Of a stretch of 40,436 nt of DNA, positions 9,081 to 22,954 are shown in pieces. The DNA lies in assembly GCA_009602725.1 (NCBI GenBank), contig WELB01000263.1:1-40436 (forward strand), given 5' to 3'. Both the position numbers and the translations under genes were made by a program. The DNA is from Spirogloea muscicola (lineage: Eukaryota; Streptophyta; Zygnematophyceae; Spirogloeales; Spirogloeaceae). Within the stretch, counting starts at the first letter, position 1. Each line of letters begins with the position of its first letter. A model generated the notes under the pieces. That model ran no database searches, had not been told where the DNA came from, and saw only the letters and a program-made list of their open reading frames with translations.

Positions 9081-11641
9081 ATGGGCAAGGGGGCCGGCCT
9101 CTGCGCCTCCAAGCCCAAGACCTCCGACGGCGCCGCGCCCACCTCCGCGCCCGGCCGCAGCTCCGCCGTCCCGGCCGCTGCCCCCGTCGGCACCGGCCAT
9201 GCCGCATCTGCCGCCACCAAGGACCCCGCGCTGCAGCCGGCGGCCGACCTGCCCGTCTCCACCGCCACCGGAGGTAAGCGGCCTCGCCTCTGCCCCGCCA
9301 CGCCTCCCCCACCGCCGGCCCAGCTCCGCCGCCCTACACTTGCAGCCCTGCCCACGCCCGCACCCCCCAGGCCGATCGGCTTCATGCGGCGCGCGACACG
9401 GCCGCGGGCAGCTCCGCTTCACCCGCTTGCCGCTTGCAGGCCTGGCGCCGCCGATGGCCTGCTAGCACTCACCCTTCTAATGCAGGTTGCTTAGGACCCC
9501 CCTCTGGGACACCAGTGCTCCTTGGCCACGAGTGCTCAGGATGGGTCCTAGCGGCGCCCGCGGCTCTGCCAAGGACAGTGCAGCGCCTTCGGCCGGCCGA
9601 GGCTGTCATGGGAATAGGGCCCAGGCTCTGTGCTCGTGCAGCCGTGCCATGAGGCGCAGCTTGCTTCTCCCTGATGGCGAGGTCTGTTGCCCGACGGGGC
9701 CCAAGGATGCCGACGGCGCGCTAGCCTGCTAGTCAGACGAGGCCACCCAGTACACAAAGACACTTGACAGCTGCGCTTGCTTGCTGCAGGGTCGGCAGGG
9801 GCCGCTCTTGCCACTGCAGGAGCCGCCGTCGCAACGGCCACTGCCGTGACGGGACAAGCTGCGGCGCAGACTGCTTCCAGTGCCACCCCCAACTCTGCTG
9901 CGACGACAATTTCACCGCACACGTCGCCTGCAACTTCAAAGGTCTACATTGTGTGAGTGCCACTCTGAGCAGCTCGGGTTCTACTAGTTCAGCTTAACGG
10001 CTTGACATGCACACTCGCCAGCATGATGGCAGCTTGATGACAGCAGTTGTCGAGCTTAACTCGGCATCCCTGCTTACCCTGTTTCCAAACACGTGCAAGC
10101 CACTGTGGTGTTGTGCTCACTGCAGCAGTCTGCAACCCAAGCTGGCTCTTTGTGGAAAGGTTGCTGGCAGAAGCTTGTGGTAGTTGCTGCATGTCCTCTT
10201 GTGACAGGATATTGGATTTCTAGATGTCTGATTCGAGGCTGGATGGTTCCCTGGATTTTTTAAGGGTACCAGCTCACACTTTCTGCCTTGTCAATCGATT
10301 GCAGATTTTACTCCATGTATGGTCACGTAGCCAAGCTTGCCGAAAAAGTGAAGGAGGGCGTTGACATGGTCGAGGGTGCCGAAGGATTCCTCTTTCAGGT
10401 CCTGTGCCTTGGGAATTTTGCCTTCTATCGTTTTGCACTATCTACCCTAAGTCAGCTCACATTTGCCGCCTGCTTGAAGATGTCAAAGTGTTGAATAAGC
10501 GGTGCTCCTCTGGCGGCTAGGAACAGATTATGCTGCAAAGTTAAGATTATTCTGGCCTGACATGAAGAAGCCACCACAAGTTTTCCTGCCTTCTAGTTAC
10601 TTCACATTACAGAGTGGAGCCTTTGAAAACACTACGCTCCTGGGGCATGCATGCCAAGAAAGGAGCTGCCTGCCGCCTATGTCTTGGTCTTATGAGCTGT
10701 GTGCAATGTCTGGGCTACAGGTTCCTGAGACTCTGCCAGATACTGTTCTTGAGAAGATGGGAGCTCCAGCTAAGATGGAAATTCCACTCATCACTGCTAA
10801 GCAGTTGACAGAGGCGGATGCAATCTTGTTTGGGTTCCCCACAAGGTTTGGCATGATGTGTGCTCAGATGAAAGCCTTCTTCGATACAACAGGCAGTCTG
10901 TGGCAGACTCAAGGTCTTGCTGGAAAGCCAGCTGGATTTTTCTTCAGCACCGGCACGCAGGCAGGCGGTCAGGAGACAACTGCGTAAGTGCACCTTTGTA
11001 AAACGCCAGCTCCTGCAAGAGTCGAGTGTTGCACTAGACTCTTCTGGCAGTCTTTGCGGAATGCATGGTTCCTGTTCTGCTGGCCTTATTAAGCAGATAT
11101 GCAAGAAAGGTGCGTGCTCAGTCCATCTATTACCTATTTGCAGATGGATCAACATGAGCAGTTGTGCACGACAGCTTGCCTCTTTCGTTCGCCCACCTCT
11201 TGGTGTCATTGCCTGTATCATGGCCCACCTCTTGGCCTCATATGGTTGACTTTTTCCCTTGCAGAATGACTGCCATTAGCCAACTCTGCCACCATGGGAT
11301 GCTTTATGTTCCGGTTGGGTATACGTTGGGAGCTCAGATGTTCAGCCTGGATGTGCATGGCGGCTCACCATACGGAGCTGGTACATTTGCAGGGGATGGG
11401 TCCAGGTATGCAGGTTGCCTGCTAAGCTTGGAAGGCTAGTCATGTTTGCAGTCCAGGTTCAATATGGCAGTGCAGATGCTAGATGACAAAGATGTACTTG
11501 ATTTAGTGCTGCACAGGGGGCCTGACTATCGCCGCCGCTTTCTTCCCCAGAACTCCTCTACCAGAGGAGCTGGCACTGGCAACGCACCAAGGAAAGCTGA
11601 TGGCGACTGTGTCGCGCAAGCTTAAGCCAACATTGTTGTAA
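9081..11641 (+). CDS. WrbA-type NAD(P)H:quinone oxidoreductase with acylated-looking N-terminus
   Basis: Flavodoxin-fold FMN enzyme of the WrbA/FQR1 family; members reduce quinones by two electrons and protect against oxidative stress. Exons: 9081-9273, 9790-9952, 10305-10398, 10721-10983, 11265-11405, 11551-11641, giving 314 residues. Residues 1-114 are an Ala/Pro/Thr-rich extension beginning [11 protein letters not shown], with Gly2 and Cys8 placed as for N-myristoylation and palmitoylation. The catalytic domain starts at KVYIVFYSMYGH (115-126), the FMN-phosphate loop, and includes [30 protein letters not shown] and a C-terminal [13 protein letters not shown]. Bacterial WrbA lacks the extension; membrane- or flagella-associated algal relatives such as AGG3-like proteins are a possible parallel. 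The third intron starts GTCCTG, a weak donor. Its tail faces the RUB gene. Confidence 0.88.
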
Positions 11642-12362
11642 TTGCACGAAGACAGCCACAGTCACAGCGCTGCACAATCACAGTCGCTTCGCATCTCGGT
11701 AGCATGGAGATCTCTCTCAAGATTGAGGTGTGGTGCCTACTTACGACGGAGCACGTTGCCAGCAGTACTAGGGCGATAATTTATCACGCAAATGGTCGCG
11801 AGATTTTGCAGCTTGTGCAACCAAATCGGCCATACGTATCTGCAAATGAGCAGGTCATGCCTTGGATAGTCTGTCATCGTGCACCAGAATCTGCTGCACT
11901 GAAGGCACCCCGCAGAATCAAACTGCGACCTGGAATTCATGTACGCGGGCGTCAATTCCTAAGCATAAATTGAAAGTCAAAACCACACTTGCTGAGTGAA
12001 AGCAGCGGCAGTGGCTGATGGAGATGGACTCGGATTGCGGCAGGATCAAGCAATGTCCATCAGACCTGTGGATGCAGCACAGCAACTTGTATTGGCTGCA
12101 CCGCATGTGTACAGTCCTACAACATTCACGTCACAATCGACGGTCCATCTATATGATGCCCAGCATCATCAAAGCAAGCGCTGTCAACCTGTTGATGCCA
12201 CGGCAAGCACTCGGCTAAATACTCATCATGAGCAACTTGCTGACTCTCAGCTCTGGAGTGTTCCAGACAACAATGGCAAGGTACATGGATACAAGGGAAT
12301 GAGCGAGGGCGTGGCTGTACGAGAGATCAGAAGCATGACACTAGCAATACACTAGCAATCAG
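11642..12362. other. Tail-to-tail intergenic region
   Basis: Lies between the stop codons of the quinone reductase (+) and RUB (-), so it should hold both 3' UTRs. I see no gene and no copy of the retroelement repeats. Confidence 0.5.
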
Positions 12363-13476
<1,114 letters not shown>

Positions 13477-13478
13477 CC

Positions 13479-13601
13479 NNNNNNNNNNNNNNNNNNNNNN
13501 NNNNNNNNNNNNNNNNNNNNNNNNNNNNNNNNNNNNNNNNNNNNNNNNNNNNNNNNNNNNNNNNNNNNNNNNNNNNNNNNNNNNNNNNNNNNNNNNNNNN
13601 N
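13479..13601. other. Assembly gap (123 N)
   Basis: An uninterrupted run of N. The true length and content are unknown; it falls in the divergent promoter region about 100 bp upstream of the V-ATPase start. Confidence 0.98.
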
Positions 13602-13701
13602 CCCGCCCCCCTTCTCCGTCCCCCTCCTCGACCTGCCCCTCGGCCGCCCGCCGGTCCCCGCCGCCCGCCTGCCGCTCCCCGGCCCCGACGCCGGCGCCGC
13701 C

Positions 13702-16700
13702 ATGGACCTCTTCCGCTCCGAGGAGATGCAGCTCGTGCAGCTCATCATCCCCGCCGAGTCCGCGCACGACACCATCACCTACCTCGGCCAGATTGGCCTC
13801 ATCCAGTTCAATGATGTGCCAGCCACAAACTTGTCCCCCGAGCCCGGCCGTCCCCTGCAGCCTCTCTTCACGCGCGCTTCGCCCGCCCTGCGCGGGCTGC
13901 TCGTGGGCACGAGGCTGCCTGTCTGTGTGGTTGCCTGCCTGTCTGTCTGTCTGCACACACTCCCACTCGGGAGCACCTTCACGAAGCTCGTGTCTTGTAC
14001 ACCCTGTGCAGCTCAATACCGAGAAGAGCCCCTTCCAGCGCACGTATGCAAATCAGGTACGCCAATTTGCAGCCAGTGCGCGACCTTAGCAGGAGATTGC
14101 TGCCTTGCTTTGCTTGAGTCCCTATTCAAAATACTGCAGCTTCTGGGAAGCGTGTGGGCGCTGACTCTGCTGCACCTCACGGTAGGTCAAGCGCTGTGGC
14201 GAGATGGCACGCAAGATCCGTTTCTTCAAGGACCAGCAGACAAAGGCAGGTATTGCCATGAGCACGCGAAGTGGTGCGGACAAGGACTTTGACCTCGACG
14301 AGCTGGAGGTCAGTCTGTTCTACAGCGTTCGGACTTCTCTTGGGTCTGCCTGTCGCAGCCGTCATGGGCTACCTCCCTAGCTCCTGCTTTATGGGGTTGC
14401 CTGCCCGATCGATGTCATCTGCAGCCTCTGCGCGAGCAGATACAAGCTTCTGTGTACATAGCAGAGGCAATGTCCTGTTGTGCTCGTTTAGGTCAAGCTG
14501 GGGGAGTTAGAAGCGGAGCTTCTCGAGATCAACCAAAACAACGACAAGCTCATCAGGAGTCACAGCGAACTACGGGAGTTGCAGTTGGTCCTTGAGAAGG
14601 TGAAAGTCAGTGCCTCGTCATCATGAAGTGTGACAACAAATGGAAATGCTTGTTCTCTGCTGGCTTAGTCGATGGAATTCCACATAGATGGCGTGGATGC
14701 AGTGATCCAGCACTCCTCGGTCACGCTTTGGTATGTGACCATTTGTCGCGTTCTCGGTTGTAGGCTGGGGCTTTCTTTGGCCCTGCCAGAGATGATGCAG
14801 TTGCCCATCAGAGAGAGGTTGAGGAGGCTGCTAGTACGCAGGAGTACTCTGCAGACAGCCCGCTTTTGCTGGAACAGGTGACCCCTGCAGTAAGTGGGGG
14901 TCCTCAACTCCTGCGTCTGTGTTGCCTGCACGTTGCAGCTATCTGGATATACTAGCTACCTTAACAGAGGTTGGTATTTGGCGCCACTCTCGATTACTGA
15001 GGCAGGAGGTAGCTCGTATATGCAGGCCTGTCAGCAGCTGACTCCATGTCTTGGCCCCGTTTCCATCGTGGCAGGAGATGCAAACGGATCCTTCCAAGCA
15101 GATGCGGCTAGGTTTTGTGTCAGGGCTTGTTCCAAAAGCCAAGGCCCAGTCTTTTGAGAGGATCCTCTATCGTGCAACTCGTGGCAATATGTTTCTCAGG
15201 ATTTCTGAACTGGAGGAGCCTGTGGTGGATCCGGCCTCTGGAGAGCCGGTAAGCTCAAATCTCAGCCTGTGTCTTGAGTAATGGCCACATTCAGACTGCT
15301 CTTCACAGGCACTCTGATAGAGTTTGTGTCCTGGTTGCAGCTGGGTTGCTTGGTGTTTACTGTTGAGTGGTCACTGTTGTTGCTTGTATGCAGGAGGAGA
15401 AGGTTGTGTACGTGGTGTTCTTTGCTGGAGACCGAGCACGTACCAAAATCTTAAAAATTTGTGAGGCGTTTGGGGCCAATCGCTATCCCTTTCCCGAGGA
15501 GCCCGCTAAGCAAAGGCAGATGAGATCGGAGGTAACAGCTTACTTCCACTAGGTTTATGTACGGGAGCGTCGTTATGAGTGGGCTTTGTACCCAGCTTCA
15601 GAGCTGGATGCCTGTGGCTGCAGCTATTCCAGGTCGCACGCTTCAGCTGTATCTAGCACGCAATGGTTGCAGGTGTCAGCCAGACTTTCAGAACTTCAGT
15701 CGACGATTGATGCTGGACACCGTCATCGTGACAACGTGCTGACCTCAGTAGCTTATCAAATAGATACCTGGACAACAATGGTGAGTTTTTGACGGTGCAA
15801 GTATCATCACTTCTGACAAGTACATTGTTGCCTGAGACGCTGTACCTGTCACATGACCTGCCATTTTTCAGTGTGTATGAAGGTGCATCAGCTGTCAGCA
15901 AATCTGCATGTATGCTCATCTCTTTTGCATTGATCATGTGATGCCACAGGTTCGCAAAGAGAAGGCTGTGTACCACACCCTGAATATGCTAAGCATTGAC
16001 GTTACCAGGAAATGTCTGGTCGCCGAGGGTTGGTGCCCTGTACAGGCAAAGAATCAGGTACGACATCAATTGTTCAAGTCAAGACAAACCTCAGTGCAGA
16101 CGAAAGTCACCTCAGGCTCTCCTTAATCAATCTCTTGTCAATCTGCTCACGACCAATGTAGCATTGTTGGATTGTGTAAGGCATTGAGCAGCGGTCTTCC
16201 GCACCTGACTAACACTGGGACGTCAAGTCTTCCAGGTCCAAGATGCTCTGCAGAGGGCAGCTCTTGACAGCAATGCACAGGTTGGAACTATTTTTCAACC
16301 TATTTACACGAAGGAGTCACCACCAACATACTTCAAGACCAACAAAGTCACGGGGGCCTTTCAGGAAATTGTGGATGCATATGGGTGGGGATGCAAGCTC
16401 ACCCTGGTTGCCGCTTATATGCAATATTTGTGTCATCATGATCAGTCTGTGCAGTTTGCAGGTGCATGCATATGTTTTGCAGTCTTGCCACCCTCATGCC
16501 TTGGCAACATGTTTGTCTCTTCAGGATTGCAAAGTACAGGGAAGTGAACCCTGGCGTGTTCACCATCGTCACTTTCCCGTTCCTCTTCGCTGTCATGTTT
16601 GGGGACTGGGGCCACGGGCTTGCTCTTCTTCTGTTTGCTGTTTACCTCATAGTCAACGAGAGAAAGATGCTTGGTCAGGTATTCTTCCCCAGCACAGCCT

Positions 16701-19489
16701 GGTCATGGTGCTTCTGCTTGCTGCAGAGGTGCTTAGTCACCTGAACAGGTTTTGCACAGCTATAGCATGCTTGGGGAAAGGATCCCTTGCAATGGCAGGC
16801 TTTGCTTCGTGTCCTGCCCTGTTAGGCAGCTCTGCAAGCACAACCCTGTGGTCGCACGTAACAAGATATGGGAATCTGATCTGGCTTTGTCGGTCCCGAA
16901 CAGAAGCTTGGAGATATCATGGAGATGGCCTTTGGAGGCCGCTATGTCATCCTGTTCATGGCCATATTCTCTATCTATTGCGGCTTCATCTATAATGAGT
17001 TCTTCTCCCGTGCATTTGAAATCTTTGGCAGGTCTGCTTACTCTTGCGAGGGGGTCACTTGCAGGTACTCCTCCACTAAGTTGCATGCCCAATCTTGGCT
17101 TGTTGCATGCAATGGCAGGGTCACTTTATTCTGGTCTCTGTGCCTGCTCTACTATACTGAGAGATGACCTGGCAGTCAAGCACTTCGTTGCTCGCAGCTG
17201 ATGAGAAGCGTGGCTGCCAGAGTGGCTGGGGTTCTTCGTATTTTTTGTGAAAATGTGCCTAGATGCCTGTACCTCTTATTCTTGTCTTCAGAGGTTTGTC
17301 ATGGTTGCTCAGTCTGCACTTCTGATCTACTCATTGCATTGCTTCGTTTTGCAGAAAAACTGGGCCGACATACCCGTTTGGTGTAGACCCAAAGTGGCAT
17401 GGTTCCACAACAGAGCTGCCCTTTCTCAATTCCCTCAAGATGAAACTGTCCATTCTACTTGGTGTTACTCAGATGATGGTTGGAATCTTCTTAAGCTACC
17501 TGAATGCGCGGCACTTCCATTCTCCTGTTGATATATAGTACGATACCAACCTCGGTTGCACCATCTGCTCGTGTGTCAGTTGGCATGGTTTGCAAAAACA
17601 TGGGGACATTGAGTATCTTCCATGTTGGCATCAGCTTCATTCACGCCTTTGAGGAATGAGATGGACTGTTGGGGCGAGATTTTGACCCTGTATAGGACAG
17701 GGGCATGGAATCTGGATTCGTGCGTGTCGCCGTTGGTTTCTTATTTTCGGGTCGACTGGCTTGGTTGGCTAGTCAGCTCACACGAGGTCACACACATACA
17801 TGCATGCCGTTCTGAATGTTACCAAAAATGCTGGGTGCAGTTACGTTTTCATCCCGCAGGTCCTCTTTCTTGGGAGTCTTTTTGGCTACCTGTCCATCTT
17901 GATCGTCATCAAGTGGGTAACAGGACAGGAGGCAGACTTGTACGGCGTCATGATCAACATGTTTTTGAAGCCCACTCTGCCGTTGGGTGGCAATCAGCTC
18001 TTCTGGGGACAAGGTCCTTTGCAGGTATAGAAGGCTGCATCTATGAAAGCGTGATAAACAGGCCCGATGTGCGTGAAAATGTGTTGCTTTGGTCACAGAT
18101 TGTGCGGGAAGGTGTGTAGAGCCTGATCATATTGTCTAAGTACGCGACAACACTAGTGTATTCAGTGTGTGTACCCAACAAATGCCGTAGCTGTGGGGCG
18201 ATGACTATACTCATAGCTTCATTTCAGAAGTTGCATGTGATGCAGTGTTCATGGCTGCTTGCATGCAGATTGTTCTGGTTGTAGTTGCCTTGATTGCTGT
18301 TCCTTGGATGCTCCTTCCGAAGCCTCTGATTTTACGCAGGCAGCACATGGAAGTAAGGGACATGGACTCTTGCTGTGCATTACTGCCCTTGTTCGCAAGC
18401 AAGCGTTGCTTTGCACGATCTGACTAGTTTAGCATGTCTTCTACAGCGTCGCGTGCAATTGTATCAGTTCGTCAGGCTGTGAAAAGTTGCCCTTGCTGCC
18501 ATAGGGTTGCGGGCTGAGGACGACCGTGACAATCTGTGGACAGAGTCAAATTCGTCTATAGCGCTACAATGTCAGGTAATTCACGTCCATTTGCCGCTTG
18601 TTGTGAATGCAGCGCCACCAGGGCAGGACATATGGTGTTTTGGGTGGATCTGACACTGAATCATATGATGCCGAGCATGGGCATGGTGATGACGAAGAGG
18701 AGTTCGACTTCTCTGAAGTCCTTGTGCATCAGATGATACATACTATTGAGTTTGTGCTTGGGGCAGTTTCCAACACTGCATCGTATCTACGACTGTGGGC
18801 TCTCAGGTGTGCATCTCTGAGAATGCCAGGTTGATTCTGACACTGCCTGCTCGAGGATTCGTGCTGAACTCAAGGCCAAGTTCAGTAGTTGGCTTTTGTT
18901 GCTGTACATTCTAAGCTGATTATGAAGTCAGGGTCAGATAGTGTCAACAGTCGTCATAACTCATGGTAGAGGCTTTAGTACTGACAACTTCCTCCTTGCT
19001 ACCAACTTTGCTGCCAGCTTGGCCCACTCCCAGCTGTCTATTGTCTTTTACGATCGTGTCCTTGTGCCTGCCTTCCAGTAAGCTCCCGTACTTCATCCAC
19101 TTTGATTCGTGTGTATGCCAGTCTGGCATGCCGGCTCTGACAAGCTTGTCTATAAAGCACAGGCTCTTCAGATGATGTGTTGTTTGACAAATCTCAGCAT
19201 GCTGTTCCATATCATGCCACAGTTGTGTGCTCCTCTCTGACGTGACCGCTGCTTGACTGATCAATGATGTGTGATGTACTGTAGGACCCGCAATCCCATC
19301 TTCATCATTATTGGTTGCGTTGTCTTTGCATTTGCAACCATTGGAGTCTTGCTGGTGATGGAGACCCTGAGTGCCTTCCTGCATGCCCTGCGGCTCCATT
19401 GGGTAGAATTTCAGAACAAATTCTATCAAGGGGATGGATACAAATTCACACCCTTTGCATTCTCAACCCTTACTGAGGATGACGAATGA
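13702..19489 (+). CDS. VHA-a: V-type H+-ATPase 116-kDa subunit a (VHA-a)
   Basis: Membrane Vo subunit that carries protons past the proteolipid ring in vacuolar or Golgi/endosomal V-ATPase. Eighteen exons: 13702-13815, 14012-14056, 14186-14308, 14492-14599, 14764-14877, 15075-15248, 15394-15531, 15673-15780, 15950-16057, 16236-16384, 16525-16678, 16904-17064, 17355-17537, 17841-18024, 18269-18352, 18613-18806, 19018-19077, 19285-19489. Together they encode 801 residues, near the family length of about 820. The cytosolic half (1 to about 380) starts [15 protein letters not shown]; the membrane half contains [44 protein letters not shown] and ASYLRLWAL. The essential proton-path arginine (Vph1 Arg735) is Arg709. 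The C-terminus [13 protein letters not shown] matches the family. Exons are short and most introns are phase 0. Confidence 0.95.
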
Positions 19490-20035
19490 GTAGAAAGTGT
19501 AGAAAAAATGGGTAGGCCAGTCAAGGTGTGAAATAATTGGTGACACAGGTCATCTGTATGAGCAACACTATTGAACCACATGCTTGCCCACAGGTTCATT
19601 GTGCTGTCAAAACACCTTGAATGCATGAGCATGTTGTAACAACTTATAGACCGATTTGGCCCTTGCTCCATCTCCTCAGCTCCGTCGGATAATCTTGGCT
19701 GCAAGGGGGTTACTGATAGGCCCCTCTTTGCCTTCCAATTCTAAGTTGATGCATTCTTCAACTCTATCTATACACACTACTCTATCTGTCCAGCCTTCAT
19801 TGTGGCTGTCGTCCACTGCTCAGCTTTCCGGGAGTCCTTAGGAGTGAGCACCAAAGATGAGCCAGTTGTTGCAATGAGCCTCCACCAGTAACAGACCTGC
19901 TGTTGCGATTGTCAGAAGGTGGTGGTGCTAAATCACATCGCTGCCGATCTGTTGAAACCAAAACGAGGCGAGCTACTGCTGGCAGGTGAGATGATCAAGC
20001 GTAGGCCAGTAATGCTTACCACAGAGACCCAGAGG
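19490..20035. other. Tail-to-tail intergenic region of VHA-a and GOS1
   Basis: Holds the two 3' UTRs. A TGTAA motif at 19635-19639 is a candidate poly(A) signal for VHA-a, by analogy with the signal used in Chlamydomonas. No retroelement repeats are seen. Confidence 0.4.
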
Positions 20036-21585
20036 TCATCTGAAGAGCCAGTAGAGAAGCATGAAGACCGTGCAGGCAGCCACTACCCCTGATATGATGA
20101 TGGTGTCTCGTGACTTTTTCCGACGTATGGATGATAACAATTGGTTCATCTAGCAGGACCAGGTCAATATTGAGCAGGAGTGAGTGGTGCTTGGTCATAC
20201 TGGGTGTTTGAGAGCTCGTGGTTTTCAGTTGACATTGCAAAAGCTCGCAAGAGGCGTGACTGTACTGAACGCAATTCTGGCCAGGCAGATCAGATGAAGA
20301 GCTGCTTTGTGATTGAACTCATGGAGCGACAGTAGCATGAGAGCGAATGGAGCGAAAGGCAGCACAGCTGCCCACAGGGTCATGTTGGCATTGGGGCTCC
20401 CACCTCTGGAAACCGCAACCCAGTAGTCGTCACTTTGCCGCTGATGTCTCCAAAGAGAAGCCTCTGCTGGCTGAGAGCTGCCGCTGTCGACTGCGCTTGC
20501 CCAACGACGTCGTCAATCTGCAAGGAGCGGGTGTGATGCCTTTGGTCAGCCAGAGCTGCGCGGATCACAGCACGACACTCGTACACCCTGCAGCATGGTG
20601 CACTTGAAGCTAGGCAGCAGTGTGTGGGTCTCATGGCGCGTTCAGGGTCTGGGAAAGTCAGGGTCAAGGGAGTTGATTGTGAAGGCTTGACGTCTGCTTT
20701 GGATGCGCTGCGGCCTTGCTATCCGTGGTCAGCGCCAGCCACTGCTGGGCCTCCTTGTGATGCGGGCAGGCCACCTCGAGAGAGTCACGGATCGGCAGGG
20801 TGCAGAAGCTGGAAGAGAGGGTGGACAGCCCGGCGGGCAGCATGACAGCGGCCGGGCGTGCAGCACCTCGGCGGATTCAGAGATCCGAAGCTGCTGTCAG
20901 CAGCCGCTCACCTGCGCCGTTGCACTGTGCAGAGTGCCCCTCTCGCGGAGCAGCGCCTGCTGCGCGGAGAGCGCGCCGCTGGCAAGGCCGTCGTCGTCCT
21001 CGCGCGCGCGCGTGAGGCTGCTGCCCAGCAGCAGCGCGTGGTCGCGGGTCGCAGCCACGTTCGTGCGCGTCCGCCGGAACTCCTGCGGCGCCGCCCACGG
21101 CCGGCACGCTGTGGGGCTGCCCCGCGCCTGCGTTGCCCTCGAGCGGGCAGCAGGCGGGCTGGGCGCAGGCGTGGGCACCTGGGAGTACTCGTGCAGGATG
21201 TCGCGGTGGCGGGCCAGCGTGTGGCCCAGCGCGTCCGCGCCCGAGCCACTTGCGGCATGCGCTGCCATGGCTGCATTGAGCTCGCCTAGCTGCGCCAGTA
21301 GCGCCTCAATCTCCACCCTACGCAGCTCCTCCTCGCCGCCGCCGCCGCCGTCGCCGCCGCCCAGGCGGGCGTAGGCGGCGAGCTTGTGGTCGACGTCGCC
21401 CTCGAGCTTGCGCGCCTGTGGGGCGGCGCCCACGGCGAGGCTGGAGGCGGGCAGCGGGGAGGCAGTGGGTGGCGGGGCGGGGGTGAAGGATGCGGGGGGG
21501 ACGGAAACNGCAAGCAGGTGAGGGGGCAAGGGGAGCGCACCTGGCGGCGCAGGTCTTCCCAGGAGGAGGAGGCGGCGGCGGCCAT
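20036..21585 (-). CDS. GOS1: Golgi Qb-SNARE, GOS1/GOSR1 (GS28) family
   Basis: Tail-anchored SNARE for vesicle fusion at the Golgi. Exons on the minus strand: 21585-21541, 21415-21179, 21082-20912, 20517-20404, 20149-20036; all joins are phase 0 and give 226 residues, the family length. The N-terminal helical region begins MAAAASSSWEDLRRQ joined to ARKLEGDVDHKLAAY, the family WEDLRKQARQLE signature. RERGTLHSATAQ precedes the SNARE motif IDDVVGQAQSTAAALSQQR (152-170), with Gln169 as the zero-layer residue. IRRKKSRDT leads into a single C-terminal membrane segment (about 206-225) ending LLYWLFR. A Gly-rich stretch in exon 2 (GGGDGGGGG) is an algal insertion. An ambiguous base (21509) lies in intron 1. 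Retroelement remnants begin about 140 bp upstream of the start. Confidence 0.92.
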
Positions 21586-21721
21586 GGCGGGGCAGCGTGG
21601 GGGCCCGGGCCCAGGGGCGCCGGCCCCCGCGAGGAGAGCACCGCGGCGCCGGGGGTGGTGTGCCCGTCGGCTCGACTTGGCCTCCGGCCTTCCGCCGCCG
21701 TCGCCTGGTGTGTTGGGAGCT

Positions 21722-22145
21722 CCCAGCTGAAAAGGGCGCATTTGCAAGGCTAGATAGATAGAGCTGGCCTCCCCCTCGCAATCTCGTGCGCACCGCGCGC
21801 CTTCTTCGACTCTTGCCTTGGCCTCCGGCCTGCTCCGCCGCCGTCGCCTTGTGCGTTGGGAAAGAAGGTGCTCGCCCATTGAGAAGAAGATGAGCTCGCC
21901 CATAGAAGCGAGGGGCTGGCAGAAGCCAGCCAAAAAAGAATGGACAAAATCCAAAAGAAGGGAAACACACTAGCTAGGCATCGAGAAGAGGGGCTGGCAA
22001 AGCCAACCCAAAAAGAATGGACAATGTTCAAAGCCAAAGAAAGAGGTGCTGAAAAAGGACTACACTACAAAGTGCAAGACGGTGCAGAGGGAGATGTAGA
22101 TGGCTGCTCAGTATCCACGTGTGAGCAACAGCAGATCAGAGTAAA
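21722..22145. mobile_element. Retroelement 3' UTRs in both orientations
   Basis: Plus-sense UTR box at about 21726-21805 (CTGGCCTCCCC..GTGCGCACCGCGCGCC). Minus-sense hairpins near 21913-21930 and 21990-22008 (GGGCTGGCAAAGCC). The minus-sense unit at 21980-22140 runs from a tail SDLLLLTRGY with TGA (minus strand, about 22138-22106) through TAGTGTAGTCC to the terminal hairpin, so the whole 3' UTR from stop codon to terminus can be read here. Confidence 0.7.
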
Positions 22146-22360
22146 AGGGCGCATTTTCTTTGCAAGGCTAGACAGAGCTGGCCTCCCCCTTTCAATCTCA
22201 TGCCTAGGATTCAGGGTGGAGAAGAAAGTTTCGGCACCTGTTGTAGCTCTCTGGATTTTGTCCATTCTTTTTTGGCTGGCTTCTGCCAGCCTCCTCTCTT
22301 CCTTCTTTTGGGCTGGCCTTTCCCAGCCACCAGTCAATCTGGTCGCGCTTCCCCTCTCTN
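22143..22360 (+). mobile_element. Retroelement UTR pieces with paired hairpins
   Basis: A 45-bp stretch at 22143-22190 repeats 21726-21770 (AAAAGGGCGCATTT..GCAAGGCTAGA). Two hairpins follow: GGCTGGCTTCTGCCAGCC near 22275-22292 and GGGCTGGCCTTTCCCAGCC near 22313-22331. The second is followed by ACCAGTCAATCTGGTCGCGC, a flank also seen at 26382-26402 and 29203-29227. The stretch ends at an ambiguous base (22360). Confidence 0.65.
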
Positions 22361-22954
22361 GCCAAAAAAGGACTACACCTCAAAACACTACAAACACAAG
22401 ACGATGCAGAGTGAAGCTCAGTACCCGCGAGTCAGCAACATCAGGTCGGAGTAGCTCGCTGCACGGAAAGAGGCACTCCGCCTAGACCCGGAGACGGTAG
22501 CCATAGCACGGCCCGCTCGCGTGTGGACGGCGTAGGCAAAGGGAGCGTTGAAACGATACCGCCAGGCGCATACGGAAGACTTGGGCGAGCGGACCGGCGG
22601 CGTTGAAGCCGGGCATCGCCCCTGGCAGACCTGGCCGCCGGTCAATGGCCTGACGGGCAAGCCGCTGGAGGAGATCCAGCCAGCGGCTGCCGAAAGCCCC
22701 GTCGCCAGGGCCGCGAATTCATCACCAACCGGGTGATCGGCATATTTTCGCTCCTTGCCTTGTTTCAACGCTCCCGTGCCTACGCCGTCCACACGCGAGC
22801 AGGCCGTGCTATGGCCACCGCCTCTGAGTCTCGGCGGAGTGCCTCTTTCCGTGCAGCGAGCTACTCCGACCTGATGTTGCTGACTCGCGGGTACTGAGCT
22901 TCCCTCTGCATCGTCTTGTGTTTGTAGTGTTTTGAGGTGTAGTCCTTTTTTGGC
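22361..22954. repeat. Inverted repeat, 194-bp arms, ~95% identical
   Basis: Bases 22361-22554 and 22762-22954 are reverse complements with about nine differences and a 207-bp spacer. Both arms encode the retroelement C-terminus ending SYSDLMLLTRGY, left arm on the minus strand (stop at 22418) and right arm on the plus strand (stop at 22897). The minus copy continues into the spacer (KYADHPVGDEF), so the arms are two separate insertions or an inverted duplication. The N at 22360 touches the left arm, so an assembly artefact is possible. Confidence 0.8.
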
